Assembly (NCBI GenBank): GCA_016840305.1
Contig: JAEOSP010000085.1
Location: forward strand, 1 to 6,667
Length of the DNA: 6,667 bases
Direction: 5' to 3'
Source: Candidatus Hodarchaeota archaeon
GTDB taxonomy: Archaea; Asgardarchaeota; Heimdallarchaeia; Hodarchaeales; Hodarchaeaceae
In this document: piece after piece, positions 1 to 6,312 of the stretch
Position numbering within the stretch: the stretch's first letter is position 1
Layout of the letters: each line of letters opens with the position of its first letter
Program-made: the position numbers and the translations under genes
Notes under the pieces: model-generated
The model's input: only the letters and a program-made list of their open reading frames with translations
The model's database searches: none
Told to the model about the DNA's origin: nothing

Positions 1-193
1 CCAAAATAAATAAACTACTTGTATTTTGTGTCATAGTATAAGCTTCAGAAACTGAAATATCAGTGTAATCATTCAGTAAGATTGCCTGAATACTAGAATT
101 ATAATAGGATTTCTGAGAAAAGGTAAAAATAAGGATGTAGATTACTAACAATCTCACAATCCACTTCCAATTCTTGTAATTCGTGGATTTCAT
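1..193 (-). CDS. Partial exported or membrane-anchored protein, probably rhodanese-like (N-terminal 64 residues; runs off left edge)
   Basis: An open frame starts at the ATG at 193-191 and is still open at base 1, giving 64 residues plus the first base (G) of the next codon. An in-frame TGA two codons upstream limits the start to this ATG. Residues 1-14 are basic and aromatic, and residues 12-25 (IVRLLVIYILIFTF) form a hydrophobic helix, so this is a Sec-type signal or signal anchor without a lipobox cysteine. Residues 44-64 read YTDISVSEAY then TMTQNTSSLFIL. This resembles the first strand and helix of a rhodanese domain, where the next residues are normally D-V-R; the trailing G base fits Asp. 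The active-site Cys would lie beyond the edge, so activity cannot be judged. It follows ctaB by 26 bp on the same strand and is probably co-transcribed. No clear Shine-Dalgarno is seen. Being a real gene is fairly safe; the rhodanese call is inference from a short match. Confidence 0.62.
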   Translation of the reverse strand, partial: MKSTNYKNWKWIVRLLVIYILIFTFSQKSYYNSSIQAILLNDYTDISVSEAYTMTQNTSSLFIL

Positions 194-219
194 AATTCAA
201 ACGCTTGAAATGTATTGTA

Positions 220-1191
220 TTAGAATATTATTCGTAATGGACAAACAGAGTATGTAGAAACTACCACTCCAATAAATAGCCAAAAGAATGTGAAAACCAT
301 AAACAAGGAAGCCAGTTTGAATATTTTAAACGTTCTATAATCTGTGGGTTGTTTGAGATTGAGTCCTGACTGAAAAATTACATAAATAGAAAAGAGTATG
401 AGTGGAAGAAGAAGGAGTACATATGTCTCAAGTAAAATGCCTGTTAGTCCAATTGCAATAGAGCTTAGAATCGCAGAAAGCGAAATAACGCGAATGGTTT
501 GTTCTTTACTTGATACAACAGGCCACATTGGAACTTTAGCATCAGTGTAGCCTTTAAGGTTCTTCGGAATAAGCGCTAATGATAGAATGTGCAATGGTAT
601 CCAGCAAAGGACCAGAAAGGCCATTGAAATAGATATCAAATCAATATTTCCAATCGCAGCCGCTCTTCCTGCAATTGCAGGAAAACTCCCAGCAATCCCA
701 CCAAAAATTATTGAGTATCTTGTTTTCCGTTTCAACCACAATGAATAAATCACAACATCAAAGAAGAATCCGAAAAAAACCGCGATCATTGTAACTAAAT
801 TTATGAAAAATCCAGTAGTAAGCACCCCTACAGATGTAAGTGCAATCCCGTATTTTAAAACAGTTGAAGATTGAATTCTACCTGACGGAATAGGTCTATC
901 TTTAGTACGCTCCATTAATCCATCAATATCGTAATCAATGACCATATTTAGAAGAGTTGATCCAGAAATAGCTAGAAATATTCCCACATTTAGCCACAAA
1001 AACGTCCCAACGACAATCCCTGTAGTAGTCCAAGCACTAATCAGATAAGCAAACATCGCTGTATATACTAAAAGGAAGGTCTGTTTACTTTTAATCAACT
1101 CAAAAATAATTGAGAGAGATAGAGAAGAAGATTTTGATGCAAAGGAATCCTTATTTTTTTGATGTGTATCAAAAATTTCTTCATCTGACAT
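220..1191 (-). CDS. ctaB: Protoheme IX farnesyltransferase (heme O synthase), UbiA superfamily, CtaB/CyoE-like
   Basis: This integral membrane prenyltransferase family adds a farnesyl group to heme b to give heme O, used by heme-copper oxidases directly or after conversion to heme A. The 323 residues match the usual family length, with about nine hydrophobic segments (near 39-52, 57-81, 113-131, 132-151, 160-180, 185-206, 232-252, 254-273, 291-314) after a Ser/Lys-rich cytoplasmic N-terminus. The first Asp-rich motif is intact at 82-100 (N82, D86, D88, D90, R95, R99, P100). The CtaB-specific stretch at 149-178 is recognisable (YSLWLKRKT, then GGIAGSFPAIAGRAA), as is the second catalytic region at 197-226 (W197, H201, then YTDAKVPMWPVV). 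The last element separates CtaB from other UbiA enzymes such as the archaeal lipid DGGGP synthases. Two usual aromatics are changed: GWAA reads GRAA (R176), and HFWALAL reads HILSLAL. It lies 31 bp after the napH-like gene on the same strand. No strong Shine-Dalgarno precedes the ATG. No oxidase subunit is visible in the window. Confidence 0.86.
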   Translation of the reverse strand: MSDEEIFDTHQKNKDSFASKSSSLSLSIIFELIKSKQTFLLVYTAMFAYLISAWTTTGIVVGTFLWLNVGIFLAISGSTLLNMVIDYDIDGLMERTKDRPIPSGRIQSSTVLKYGIALTSVGVLTTGFFINLVTMIAVFFGFFFDVVIYSLWLKRKTRYSIIFGGIAGSFPAIAGRAAAIGNIDLISISMAFLVLCWIPLHILSLALIPKNLKGYTDAKVPMWPVVSSKEQTIRVISLSAILSSIAIGLTGILLETYVLLLLPLILFSIYVIFQSGLNLKQPTDYRTFKIFKLASLFMVFTFFWLFIGVVVSTYSVCPLRIIF

Positions 1192-1222
1192 TTAAGGATC
1201 AAACCTGAATATAAACCGTTTT

Positions 1223-2095
1223 TCAGTCTAAGCTAAATGATATTGCGTCGTGAGGACAGATTTCTATACAACGATTGCAATAATAACATTCGCCCTTATT
1301 ACTATTTGCCGCAGCTTCTTGAGTCGGACATACTTCTTCACAAAGACCACAATCTATGCAATTATCATTACGTACGTACTTATTTCTAGCCTTACGACTA
1401 AGAAGATCTGAGCCAGCTCCGAAAGGACATAAATATCTGCAATAGGGCCGATATAGGAACAAACTCGATCCTATTACTATAATTAAACCAATGAAGGGAA
1501 TTGTAATGGTAAAAGCTATCAGGGAGAATCCTGGGAATGGATTAAATGAAGAAAGAAGTTCTACTCCAAGAAATGAGGCACAGAAAAAGATGATGAAAAC
1601 AAAAATCCATCGAATCTTCCTTGAAACTTTTGATGAGATGTCAAGATGAAATCTATTCTGATTTTTTGCCTTAATTTCAGATTTAAAGTTGATTCTAGAG
1701 AGGAGTTCTTGTAACGTACCAAGAGGGCACGCAAAACTGCAATACATTCTTCCAACAAGGAAGGATGTTGAAAAAAGGATTCCAAGTACAATGAGTCCTG
1801 GTACAAGATATTCCGTATCTCCTTGAACGCTTAGTGTAAGAACTGTTTGCTGGATAGGTGCAACTGCATTTGGAAAACCTCCTAGTATAAAGCCTGCAAA
1901 TAGAATTGTAACAATATAAATAATCGTAGATACTTTTCTACTCATTAATTTAGCATCTATAATCATGATAGTAAACAAAAAAGTTATTAACCAAAAAATG
2001 AGCATTGGTACTCCGAGGTAGGGTATAAAAGGGAGCGTCAGAGAATTATCTTGAAGAAATGTCAGGAAAAGTTTTGACCCTAGAAATTGGTACAT
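1223..2095 (-). CDS. NapH-like membrane polyferredoxin (4Fe-4S electron-transfer protein)
   Basis: This is a membrane protein with cytoplasmic Fe-S clusters, a type that passes electrons between the quinone pool and a partner reductase, or reduces cofactors during maturation. Hydrophobic segments lie near 28-46, 56-75, 98-115, 161-181 and 192-214. Two CxxxCP motifs follow the third and fifth segments (C119/C123-P124 and C219/C223-P224), the hallmark of NapH-type proteins. The C-terminus carries two complete CxxCxxCxxxCP ferredoxin motifs: C246, C249, C252, C256 and C270, C273, C276, C280. The length of 290 residues agrees with NapH. The C-terminal domain expected in CcoG/FixG is absent, so NapH is the better family match. 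No NapG, NapA or nitrate-reductase subunit is nearby, so a role in nitrate respiration is not implied. The ATG has a modest GGAG about 9 nt upstream. Its partners are probably the flanking 273-aa membrane protein and ctaB. The family is well supported; the physiological partner is unknown. Confidence 0.85.
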   Translation of the reverse strand: MYQFLGSKLFLTFLQDNSLTLPFIPYLGVPMLIFWLITFLFTIMIIDAKLMSRKVSTIIYIVTILFAGFILGGFPNAVAPIQQTVLTLSVQGDTEYLVPGLIVLGILFSTSFLVGRMYCSFACPLGTLQELLSRINFKSEIKAKNQNRFHLDISSKVSRKIRWIFVFIIFFCASFLGVELLSSFNPFPGFSLIAFTITIPFIGLIIVIGSSLFLYRPYCRYLCPFGAGSDLLSRKARNKYVRNDNCIDCGLCEEVCPTQEAAANSNKGECYYCNRCIEICPHDAISFSLD

Positions 2096-2162
2096 ATTGT
2101 TAACTCCGAGGATTCTTAGGTTTGTGATGATTCAATACTTCATTGTGGTGAGAAAAAGGATT

Positions 2163-2186
2163 GGGAGATGAAAATCTTCATTTCCC
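2163..2186 (-). terminator. Intercistronic stem-loop with short T-run, possible attenuator or partial terminator
   Basis: A 10-bp inverted repeat (arms 2163-2172 and 2177-2186, one mismatched position, 4-nt loop) lies 16 bp after the stop of the 273-aa gene. Read on the minus strand it is followed within about six bases by TTTTT (2157-2153). It could reduce read-through into the napH-like gene or mark an RNA end. On the minus strand the mismatch is A-C, whereas on the plus strand it would be a G-U pair. Archaeal termination relies mainly on U-tracts, so the stem may only stabilise the transcript end. Confidence 0.33.
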
Positions 2187-2202
2187 TTAAATTTTCTCTG
2201 AA

Positions 2203-3024
2203 CTAAAGTTCTTTTACCTTTCGTTTGACAATTCGATCCCATAGGCTTGGCCAAAGGGGAATTACAATCAAAAATGTAGCTAAAATAGGTGCCATAAAGA
2301 ACATTGATACTTTGTTAAAGCTAATTGACGATGCAACAGCAACGGGATATCCAGCAGCAATACCTAAGGCTGCAGCAGCAAAAGCAAGAAGTCTAACCCA
2401 ATCAGACTTTGGACGACGAATAATTCCTATCGTTACGATCCCAAATCCTACAGCAGCGGTCCAATTCAACCGTTGTAAGCCTTTGAAGACAGCATGTAAA
2501 GACGGGACATCTTGAGCATGGTAGAGACCCATTCGATTTGTACTCGCTACTCCATTCAGGAAGGTCATAACATATGCTATTCCAGTCAATAAGGCAAAAA
2601 TAACTGTTATCCATGGGATATTTTCAATATAGTGCGTCATTACCACAAAAATAATTAGGTTAGGAATGAATATTATTCCCCAGACGGGAGTTAAACCTAA
2701 TTGCATTGCGGGTATTGTTGGCCAGAACCCTGCTAATAGACAAAGTGTATTTCCAACAATTGCTAATGAAACAGACCATTCTTCGTGAGTTAAAAATCCG
2801 TAAGCTGCTAATAAGAAACAAATACCCCCAATAACTGCTAAATCAGCAATAATTGGTAAATATTCTTGGATGATGATTTCACATCCTTCCTCTGCGACAG
2901 CGAACGTTCTTTCTGCTAGCATATAAGGTTCGTATGTAAGAATAAAAATAGCTATTCCTCCAATGATTCCTAATAATGCTCCAATGATTGACAGTAAAAA
3001 TCCTAAGCGTGGATAGTTTTCCAT
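2203..3024 (-). CDS. Unrecognised eight-helix integral membrane protein
   Basis: I do not recognise the family of this 273-residue protein. Hydrophobic segments lie near 8-30, 56-79, 84-106, 112-131, 136-158, 185-202, 210-232 and 239-259. Basic stretches (RRPK at 203-206, KRKVK at 267-271) place both termini inside. Two longer loops would face outside: 31-55, which is acidic and contains C48, and 159-184, which contains H169 and H177. Several charged or polar residues border the helices (D61, H80, E81, E82, H131). No Fe-S motif, Walker motif or transporter signature is visible. It is the first gene of the minus-strand cluster, facing the divergent regulator, with a GGTGA about 8 nt before the ATG. 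Its position next to a NapH-like polyferredoxin and ctaB suggests a membrane subunit of an electron-transfer or quinol-linked complex, but that rests on context alone. Gene reality is well supported by the long frame, membrane pattern and spacing. Confidence 0.8.
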   Translation of the reverse strand: MENYPRLGFLLSIIGALLGIIGGIAIFILTYEPYMLAERTFAVAEEGCEIIIQEYLPIIADLAVIGGICFLLAAYGFLTHEEWSVSLAIVGNTLCLLAGFWPTIPAMQLGLTPVWGIIFIPNLIIFVVMTHYIENIPWITVIFALLTGIAYVMTFLNGVASTNRMGLYHAQDVPSLHAVFKGLQRLNWTAAVGFGIVTIGIIRRPKSDWVRLLAFAAAALGIAAGYPVAVASSISFNKVSMFFMAPILATFLIVIPLWPSLWDRIVKRKVKEL

Positions 3025-3065
3025 ATTTGATTCACCGTGTTGTTTGTTCTACGTTTATCGTAATT

Positions 3066-3124
3066 GATACGAGGAAAAATTTTTTTCTCGATCATATAAA
3101 AATTTTTTTGCAAGAGAAAATTTT
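3066..3124. promoter_or_regulatory. Divergent promoter region with dyad and phased A/T tracts (candidate operator)
   Basis: This lies between the minus-strand cluster and the winged-helix gene. A near-perfect dyad spans 3070-3090: the left arm CGAGGAAAAA and right arm TTTTTTCTCG are centred on one T, with one imperfect pair. It is extended by GAT (3066-3068) and ATC (3091-3093). The 12-base run A5T7 occurs at 3075-3086 and again exactly at 3098-3109, 23 bp apart, and an A4T4 follows at 3117-3124. A TATA-like CATATAAAAA (3093-3102) serves the plus strand and overlaps a T-rich TATA-like match on the minus strand. A transcript starting about 25 bp downstream on the plus strand would have a leader of about 65 nt. 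The layout fits a bent, regulator-bound divergent promoter; the winged-helix protein next door is the likely ligand. The exact start sites are inference. Confidence 0.5.
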
Positions 3125-3153
3125 AAATCACTCCTAATTCAATTCATTCACGG

Positions 3154-3178
3154 AGATATAAACAACCTGAATCGGGAG
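3154..3178 (+). promoter_or_regulatory. Second TATA candidate and ribosome-binding site of the winged-helix gene
   Basis: GATATAAAC at 3155-3163 is a second TATA-like element, placed so that transcription would begin only a few bases before the ATG at 3189. GGGAG at 3174-3178 stands 10 bases from that ATG and supports this start codon. The ribosome-binding site would only matter if transcription begins at the more distant TATA in the dyad region. Which promoter is used cannot be read from the sequence. Confidence 0.35.
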
Positions 3179-3188
3179 ATTTGAAGTC

Positions 3189-4169
3189 ATGGTTCTAAAC
3201 AATGACCTAAAAACTAGCCAATTGATCCTATTGCATACCCTAACCGAAGAACCACGTACTTCGCAGGAAGTTGTTGATTATTTTGCATTTAATTTTCCTA
3301 CCTTCTTTTCCTCAAAACCAAAAAAAGGATTTTTGAGTAAAGAACAAATTTTTCCTATGCTTCGTTATCTCGGTAAAAAAGAATTCATAAAGCGTGACCG
3401 TAGCGAACGGTGGATGATTACACGTAAAGGTCGCGGAGCATTACTACAAAACGCTTTCTTAACATTTCGTAATGTCATGCAGGTGATAACGAATCCATAT
3501 ATTACTGGAATCCTACCAATGGATAAAGGAACAAAAGACCAACTTGAAGGTACTAAACGAGTCTGCTTATCAGTAGAACCTCTTACCTTTCCAGCTTTTC
3601 CATCACCTGCATCTAAAAGTCGAGTCCAATACATTGAAGACGGAGTATTTTTTTTAATTGATTTAGGTAGTACTGAGTATGATAGTGTATCAGATAGAAT
3701 CAATGATCTTGTATATATGCAAGAACATCTCAATACATTATCCCCCGATGTCAAAATATTTATCGGCGAACTAAAAGAATCTTTTTTATGTCTTGATTCC
3801 AAACAAGAATTAGCTCTTGAAATTGAGGATGAGTCTGTTGATCACATCATTGTTCAATATCTTTTTTCCCTATTTGACGACCCCCAAATTGCGCTAGAAG
3901 AAATTTATAGAGTTTTAAAACCTGGACAGTCAGTTTTAATGCTAGAATACACATCTGACAATTCACCATTTCAAATTTATCAGAAAGAACTATTTTCTAC
4001 TGATGAAGTTGATCTTCCACCCATTTTTCAGAGAATTCTAAATCCAACAGTACCTCTCGCAAAAGAGAGGATCATCTCTACGATAGAAAAAACATCTTTT
4101 GAAGTGGTTGAAGTCATTGATGTCGTCAATTTGCCAAGATTCGTTTTGAAAAAGCCTGATAATAACTAA
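3189..4169 (+). CDS. Winged-helix protein fused to a degenerate class I methyltransferase-like domain (probable transcription regulator)
   Basis: The 326 residues fall into two parts. Residues about 7-90 look like a winged helix: a first helix at 9-19 (TSQLILLHTLT), a second around 24-34, a recognition helix near 50-66 (SKEQIFPMLRYLGKKEF), and a basic wing at 68-82 (KRDRSERWMITRKGR). Residues about 145-326 resemble a Rossmann-fold SAM-dependent methyltransferase. IEDESVDHIIVQYLFSLFDD (212-231) matches the DxxFD region, and EEIYRVLKPGQSVLML (237-252) matches the RVLKPGG strand. The SAM-binding glycine loop (usually DLGxGxG) is only IDLGSTEYDS (157-166), so the catalytic pocket is probably altered or lost. 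The simplest reading is a DNA-binding protein with a ligand-sensing or dimerising pseudo-methyltransferase domain. It is divergent from the membrane redox cluster and faces a dyad-rich promoter, so it probably regulates that cluster and itself (inference). A true methyltransferase with an unusual loop is not excluded. Confidence 0.78.
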   Translation: MVLNNDLKTSQLILLHTLTEEPRTSQEVVDYFAFNFPTFFSSKPKKGFLSKEQIFPMLRYLGKKEFIKRDRSERWMITRKGRGALLQNAFLTFRNVMQVITNPYITGILPMDKGTKDQLEGTKRVCLSVEPLTFPAFPSPASKSRVQYIEDGVFFLIDLGSTEYDSVSDRINDLVYMQEHLNTLSPDVKIFIGELKESFLCLDSKQELALEIEDESVDHIIVQYLFSLFDDPQIALEEIYRVLKPGQSVLMLEYTSDNSPFQIYQKELFSTDEVDLPPIFQRILNPTVPLAKERIISTIEKTSFEVVEVIDVVNLPRFVLKKPDNN

Positions 4170-4370
4170 TATCTTCTTTACTTGCAGATATCTTTTCCAG
4201 AATTTATTATGGAATAGAAAATTGCATACTGAAGCAATAATAACTCCATCGAATAGATTTCTAACTATATCAATCGAAACACATTTTATTCCGTCTCTAT
4301 TTCATCTAATTTAGCCTAGTATTGCATCATCGTGCAGGATCATTTTCCATTCAGAAAACTGTGACTCATA
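4170..4370. other. Intergenic space between the regulator and MFS genes
   Basis: This stretch shows no open frame worth calling. Just after the regulator stop there is a weak AT-rich inverted repeat (ATATCT 4169-4174 / AGATAT 4186-4191), followed by TTTT and then TTCCA...TGGAA arms around 4195-4215. Together these could mark the 3' end of the regulator transcript. I see no convincing TATA box at the expected distance from the MFS ATG. The only ribosome-binding hint there is GTGA at 4361-4364. Confidence 0.4.
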
Positions 4371-5741
4371 ATGGATCAAAAGAATAGCAATTCATTGGAA
4401 AAAAATAATTTGATTGCTTTATCATTAGCTTCAATATCAATAACAGTGGGATTTGGAGTAATTATCCCATTTTTTCCACTATACGCACAAGAGATTTTAG
4501 ATCCAATTAAATTTCTGTTTTTCGATATTGGTATTGCTTTACAGGTAGGAATATTTACATCAACTTTCATGCTGGTACGGTTTCTTCTCGCACCTGCATT
4601 TGGTGACATGTCGGATATCTCAGGTAGAAAACCAATAATCCTAGTTGGTATGTCAATATATGCTGTGCTTATGATTTTATTTGGTTTTTCTTTTGATTTC
4701 TTATCTTTACTAGTTGTAAGAGGACTTCAAGGATTAGCCTCTGCAGCTGTTTGGCCTGTCGGAGAAGCACTTATAGTAGATAGTTCATCATCAAAAAACG
4801 TAGGCAAGAACTTAGGATATTATATCCTGAGTATGCAGGTAGGAATGGGTTTAGGGCCTTTTTTGGGGTTCATCCTCTTTGAAGGGTATATAAAAATTTT
4901 CTTAGTATCCGTGATTCAATCCTATAGACTTTCTTTCTTCAGTGTTGGGATTTTTGGCTTTATAGCTATGATGATTGTCGCTTATATGGTTAAAGATCCG
5001 AAAATCAGTAACGATCAATCATTAGTTGAGCAATACAAGCATGCTGTTGATGCCATGTTTAATAAAATGATCAAAAGTCCTTTTTACGTTTTGAAAACCT
5101 TTTCAGTAACCACAAGCAAAAATTATCGCAATCGAAGCTTATATTCAATATATGCTGCTGCAGTTGTTAATGGTTTTGGGAATGCAATGATCTTTCCATT
5201 AACAGCACTTTTACTAGCCGATTACTTTTTCATGGAGGTTGGAGAGATTTCAATAATGTTAGGAGTTATTGGTATAATTGCTCTAGTAGGTGCTCCGATA
5301 GGAGGATGGATGAGTGATCATTCAAGTAAAAAGTTGACAGTATCAACATCAGGTTTCATAAGAGGGGTTCTAGGATTACTGTTTGGCCTACAGGCAGGAA
5401 TAATCGGGATTTTAGTCTTGCTTGCTTTACAACGATTTTTATTTGCGATTTTACAACCAGCATTTAGAGCAATGCAAAATGATTACATCCCTTCAGAGGT
5501 AAGGGGAAAAGAATTTGGGATTGTTCAAGCACTGTTTAATCTTGGATCAGTTTTTGGCCCTATCATTGGTGGATGGCTATACGATTTATTTTTCATGCAA
5601 ACAATATCCTTACCAGGTGGGTTTGAGTTTCTTGGAGCTGGTGTTCCTTATACTGCTGCAGGAATCCTCGCAATTATTGCTGCCTTTTTAATTGCTGCTC
5701 AAGTGAAAATTGATCATGAGTTAAAATTCGATTATGAATGA
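4371..5741 (+). CDS. Major facilitator superfamily transporter, probable drug/metabolite exporter (DHA1/TetA-like)
   Basis: This 456-residue, 12-helix secondary transporter would use an ion gradient to move small molecules across the cytoplasmic membrane. MFS motif A is clear between helices 2 and 3 (GDMSDISGRKP, 78-88, with G78, D82, G85, R86, K87). Its C-half counterpart is GGWMSDHSSKK (311-321). RGLQG (117-121) matches motif B. VGMGLGPFLG (157-166) matches the GxxxGPxxG motif C of helix 5, which is typical of antiporters that export their substrate. The C-half also has EVRGKEFG (376-383) and GPIIGGWLYD (396-405), common in this group. A long basic cytoplasmic loop (about 207-255) links the halves, as usual. 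A polar stretch at 170-188 lengthens the helix 5-6 connection. The start at 4371 is the first ATG and gives a short polar N-terminus before helix 1. Substrate cannot be predicted. It is on the same strand as the regulator but 201 bp away, so co-transcription is uncertain. Confidence 0.88.
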   Translation: MDQKNSNSLEKNNLIALSLASISITVGFGVIIPFFPLYAQEILDPIKFLFFDIGIALQVGIFTSTFMLVRFLLAPAFGDMSDISGRKPIILVGMSIYAVLMILFGFSFDFLSLLVVRGLQGLASAAVWPVGEALIVDSSSSKNVGKNLGYYILSMQVGMGLGPFLGFILFEGYIKIFLVSVIQSYRLSFFSVGIFGFIAMMIVAYMVKDPKISNDQSLVEQYKHAVDAMFNKMIKSPFYVLKTFSVTTSKNYRNRSLYSIYAAAVVNGFGNAMIFPLTALLLADYFFMEVGEISIMLGVIGIIALVGAPIGGWMSDHSSKKLTVSTSGFIRGVLGLLFGLQAGIIGILVLLALQRFLFAILQPAFRAMQNDYIPSEVRGKEFGIVQALFNLGSVFGPIIGGWLYDLFFMQTISLPGGFEFLGAGVPYTAAGILAIIAAFLIAAQVKIDHELKFDYE

Positions 5742-5751
5742 CGATCTTCAA

Positions 5752-6141
5752 TTATTCAGGTAGGAACACAAAAAGAGAACTGAGTATGGCGATCATTATC
5801 CAGATAATTAAGAAGTTTCTATTATGGTATTTACTATAATCTAGTAATCCGCTGAAAAAAATAAGTACAGATCCTACTACAAATAATTGGGGAGAAATTA
5901 CAAGTGAAACATAAGTGATCGATAACAATAAAATTCCTAACAATAACATTTGCATTACTTTCCTTTTTACCATCCTTTCTTCCGCCTGAGGTGGGAGTTC
6001 CTTTCCATGTTGTTTTCGAGGCCACTTCTTATTGTTTGATAGGAGATATAAGAAATTTGTAATTGTTTCAAAGAGTCCAAATATGAGTCCAAAGATTCCA
6101 ATACTTATTATTTGGAATATACTTAAGTTTGGGGAGTTCAT
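5752..6141 (-). CDS. Small four-helix membrane protein of unknown function
   Basis: The family of this 129-residue protein is not recognised. Hydrophobic segments lie near 8-34, 63-82, 84-101 and 109-127. Between the first and second is a basic cytoplasmic loop (35-62) containing KKWPRKQHGKELPP (38-51) and then ERMVKRKV (55-62). That loop is the only part rich enough in H, R, K, P and G to suggest a conserved function. The gene converges on the MFS gene with 10 bp between stop codons, so the two transcripts must end in or overlap each other. The ATG at 6141-6139 has only a weak GGAAAA upstream, but a good TATA box sits at the right distance for a short leader. Membrane pattern, promoter and compact packing support a real gene; no role is proposed. 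Confidence 0.7.
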   Translation of the reverse strand: MNSPNLSIFQIISIGIFGLIFGLFETITNFLYLLSNNKKWPRKQHGKELPPQAEERMVKRKVMQMLLLGILLLSITYVSLVISPQLFVVGSVLIFFSGLLDYSKYHNRNFLIIWIMIAILSSLFVFLPE

Positions 6142-6170
6142 TGCTTTTCCATCTATCAGACTAATTACTA

Positions 6171-6181
6171 CTTTATAAACT
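6171..6181 (-). promoter_or_regulatory. Archaeal-type TATA box for the small membrane protein
   Basis: On the minus strand AGTTTATAAAG (6181-6171) is a close TATA-box match, preceded by A-rich sequence (GAATTAAGC) that could serve as a BRE. Its centre is about 34 bp from the ATG at 6141, which predicts a transcript with a leader of roughly 8-10 nt. No strong Shine-Dalgarno is present, as expected for such short leaders. Confidence 0.5.
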
Positions 6182-6262
6182 GCTTAATTCTTTATTAAAT
6201 CCCAAATCCAGTTATCAAGGATAAGAGTTGATACTATGATATTATTTTCAATTCATTGACAT

Positions 6263-6302
6263 TCAATAAATTACGATCTTCGTAATCTTTAAAGAGGGGA
6301 GG
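6263..6302 (+). promoter_or_regulatory. TATA-like box, 17-bp dyad and strong ribosome-binding site ahead of two tiny frames
   Basis: TCAATAAAT (6263-6271) is a TATA-like element. It overlaps a perfect inverted repeat ATTACGA-TCT-TCGTAAT (6270-6286). GAGGGGAGG (6294-6302) follows, including an exact GGAGG core at 6298-6302 that stands 10 bases from an ATG at 6313. This is the best Shine-Dalgarno in the window, better than that of any of the long genes. The dyad could be an operator for a regulator that blocks the promoter. A start site near 6290 is inference. Confidence 0.38.
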
Positions 6303-6312
6303 CGAAAATCAA

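Noticed and set aside
1208..1218. TATA-like GGTTTATATTC on the minus strand before ctaB
   Set aside because: It is only about 21 bp from the ATG, too close for a normal archaeal start site, and sits in a 31-bp gap inside a likely operon; possibly coincidental.
1561..1806. 81-codon minus-strand open frame
   Set aside because: It overlaps the NapH-like gene in another frame; the Fe-S motifs establish the other frame as the real one.
1223..2095. CcoG/FixG oxidase-assembly assignment for the polyferredoxin
   Set aside because: The protein is about 290 residues and ends at the ferredoxin motifs, lacking the extra C-terminal domain of that family; NapH fits better.
2225..2515. 96-codon plus-strand open frame
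   Set aside because: It lies wholly antisense to the well-supported eight-helix membrane protein gene, has no ribosome-binding site, and its composition mirrors the alanine-rich opposite strand.
3365..3802. 145-codon minus-strand open frame
   Set aside because: It is antisense inside the winged-helix/methyltransferase gene, whose product has recognisable domains; the antisense product has none.
4376..4609. 77-codon minus-strand open frame
   Set aside because: It is antisense to the MFS transporter start, including motif A, with no supporting signals.
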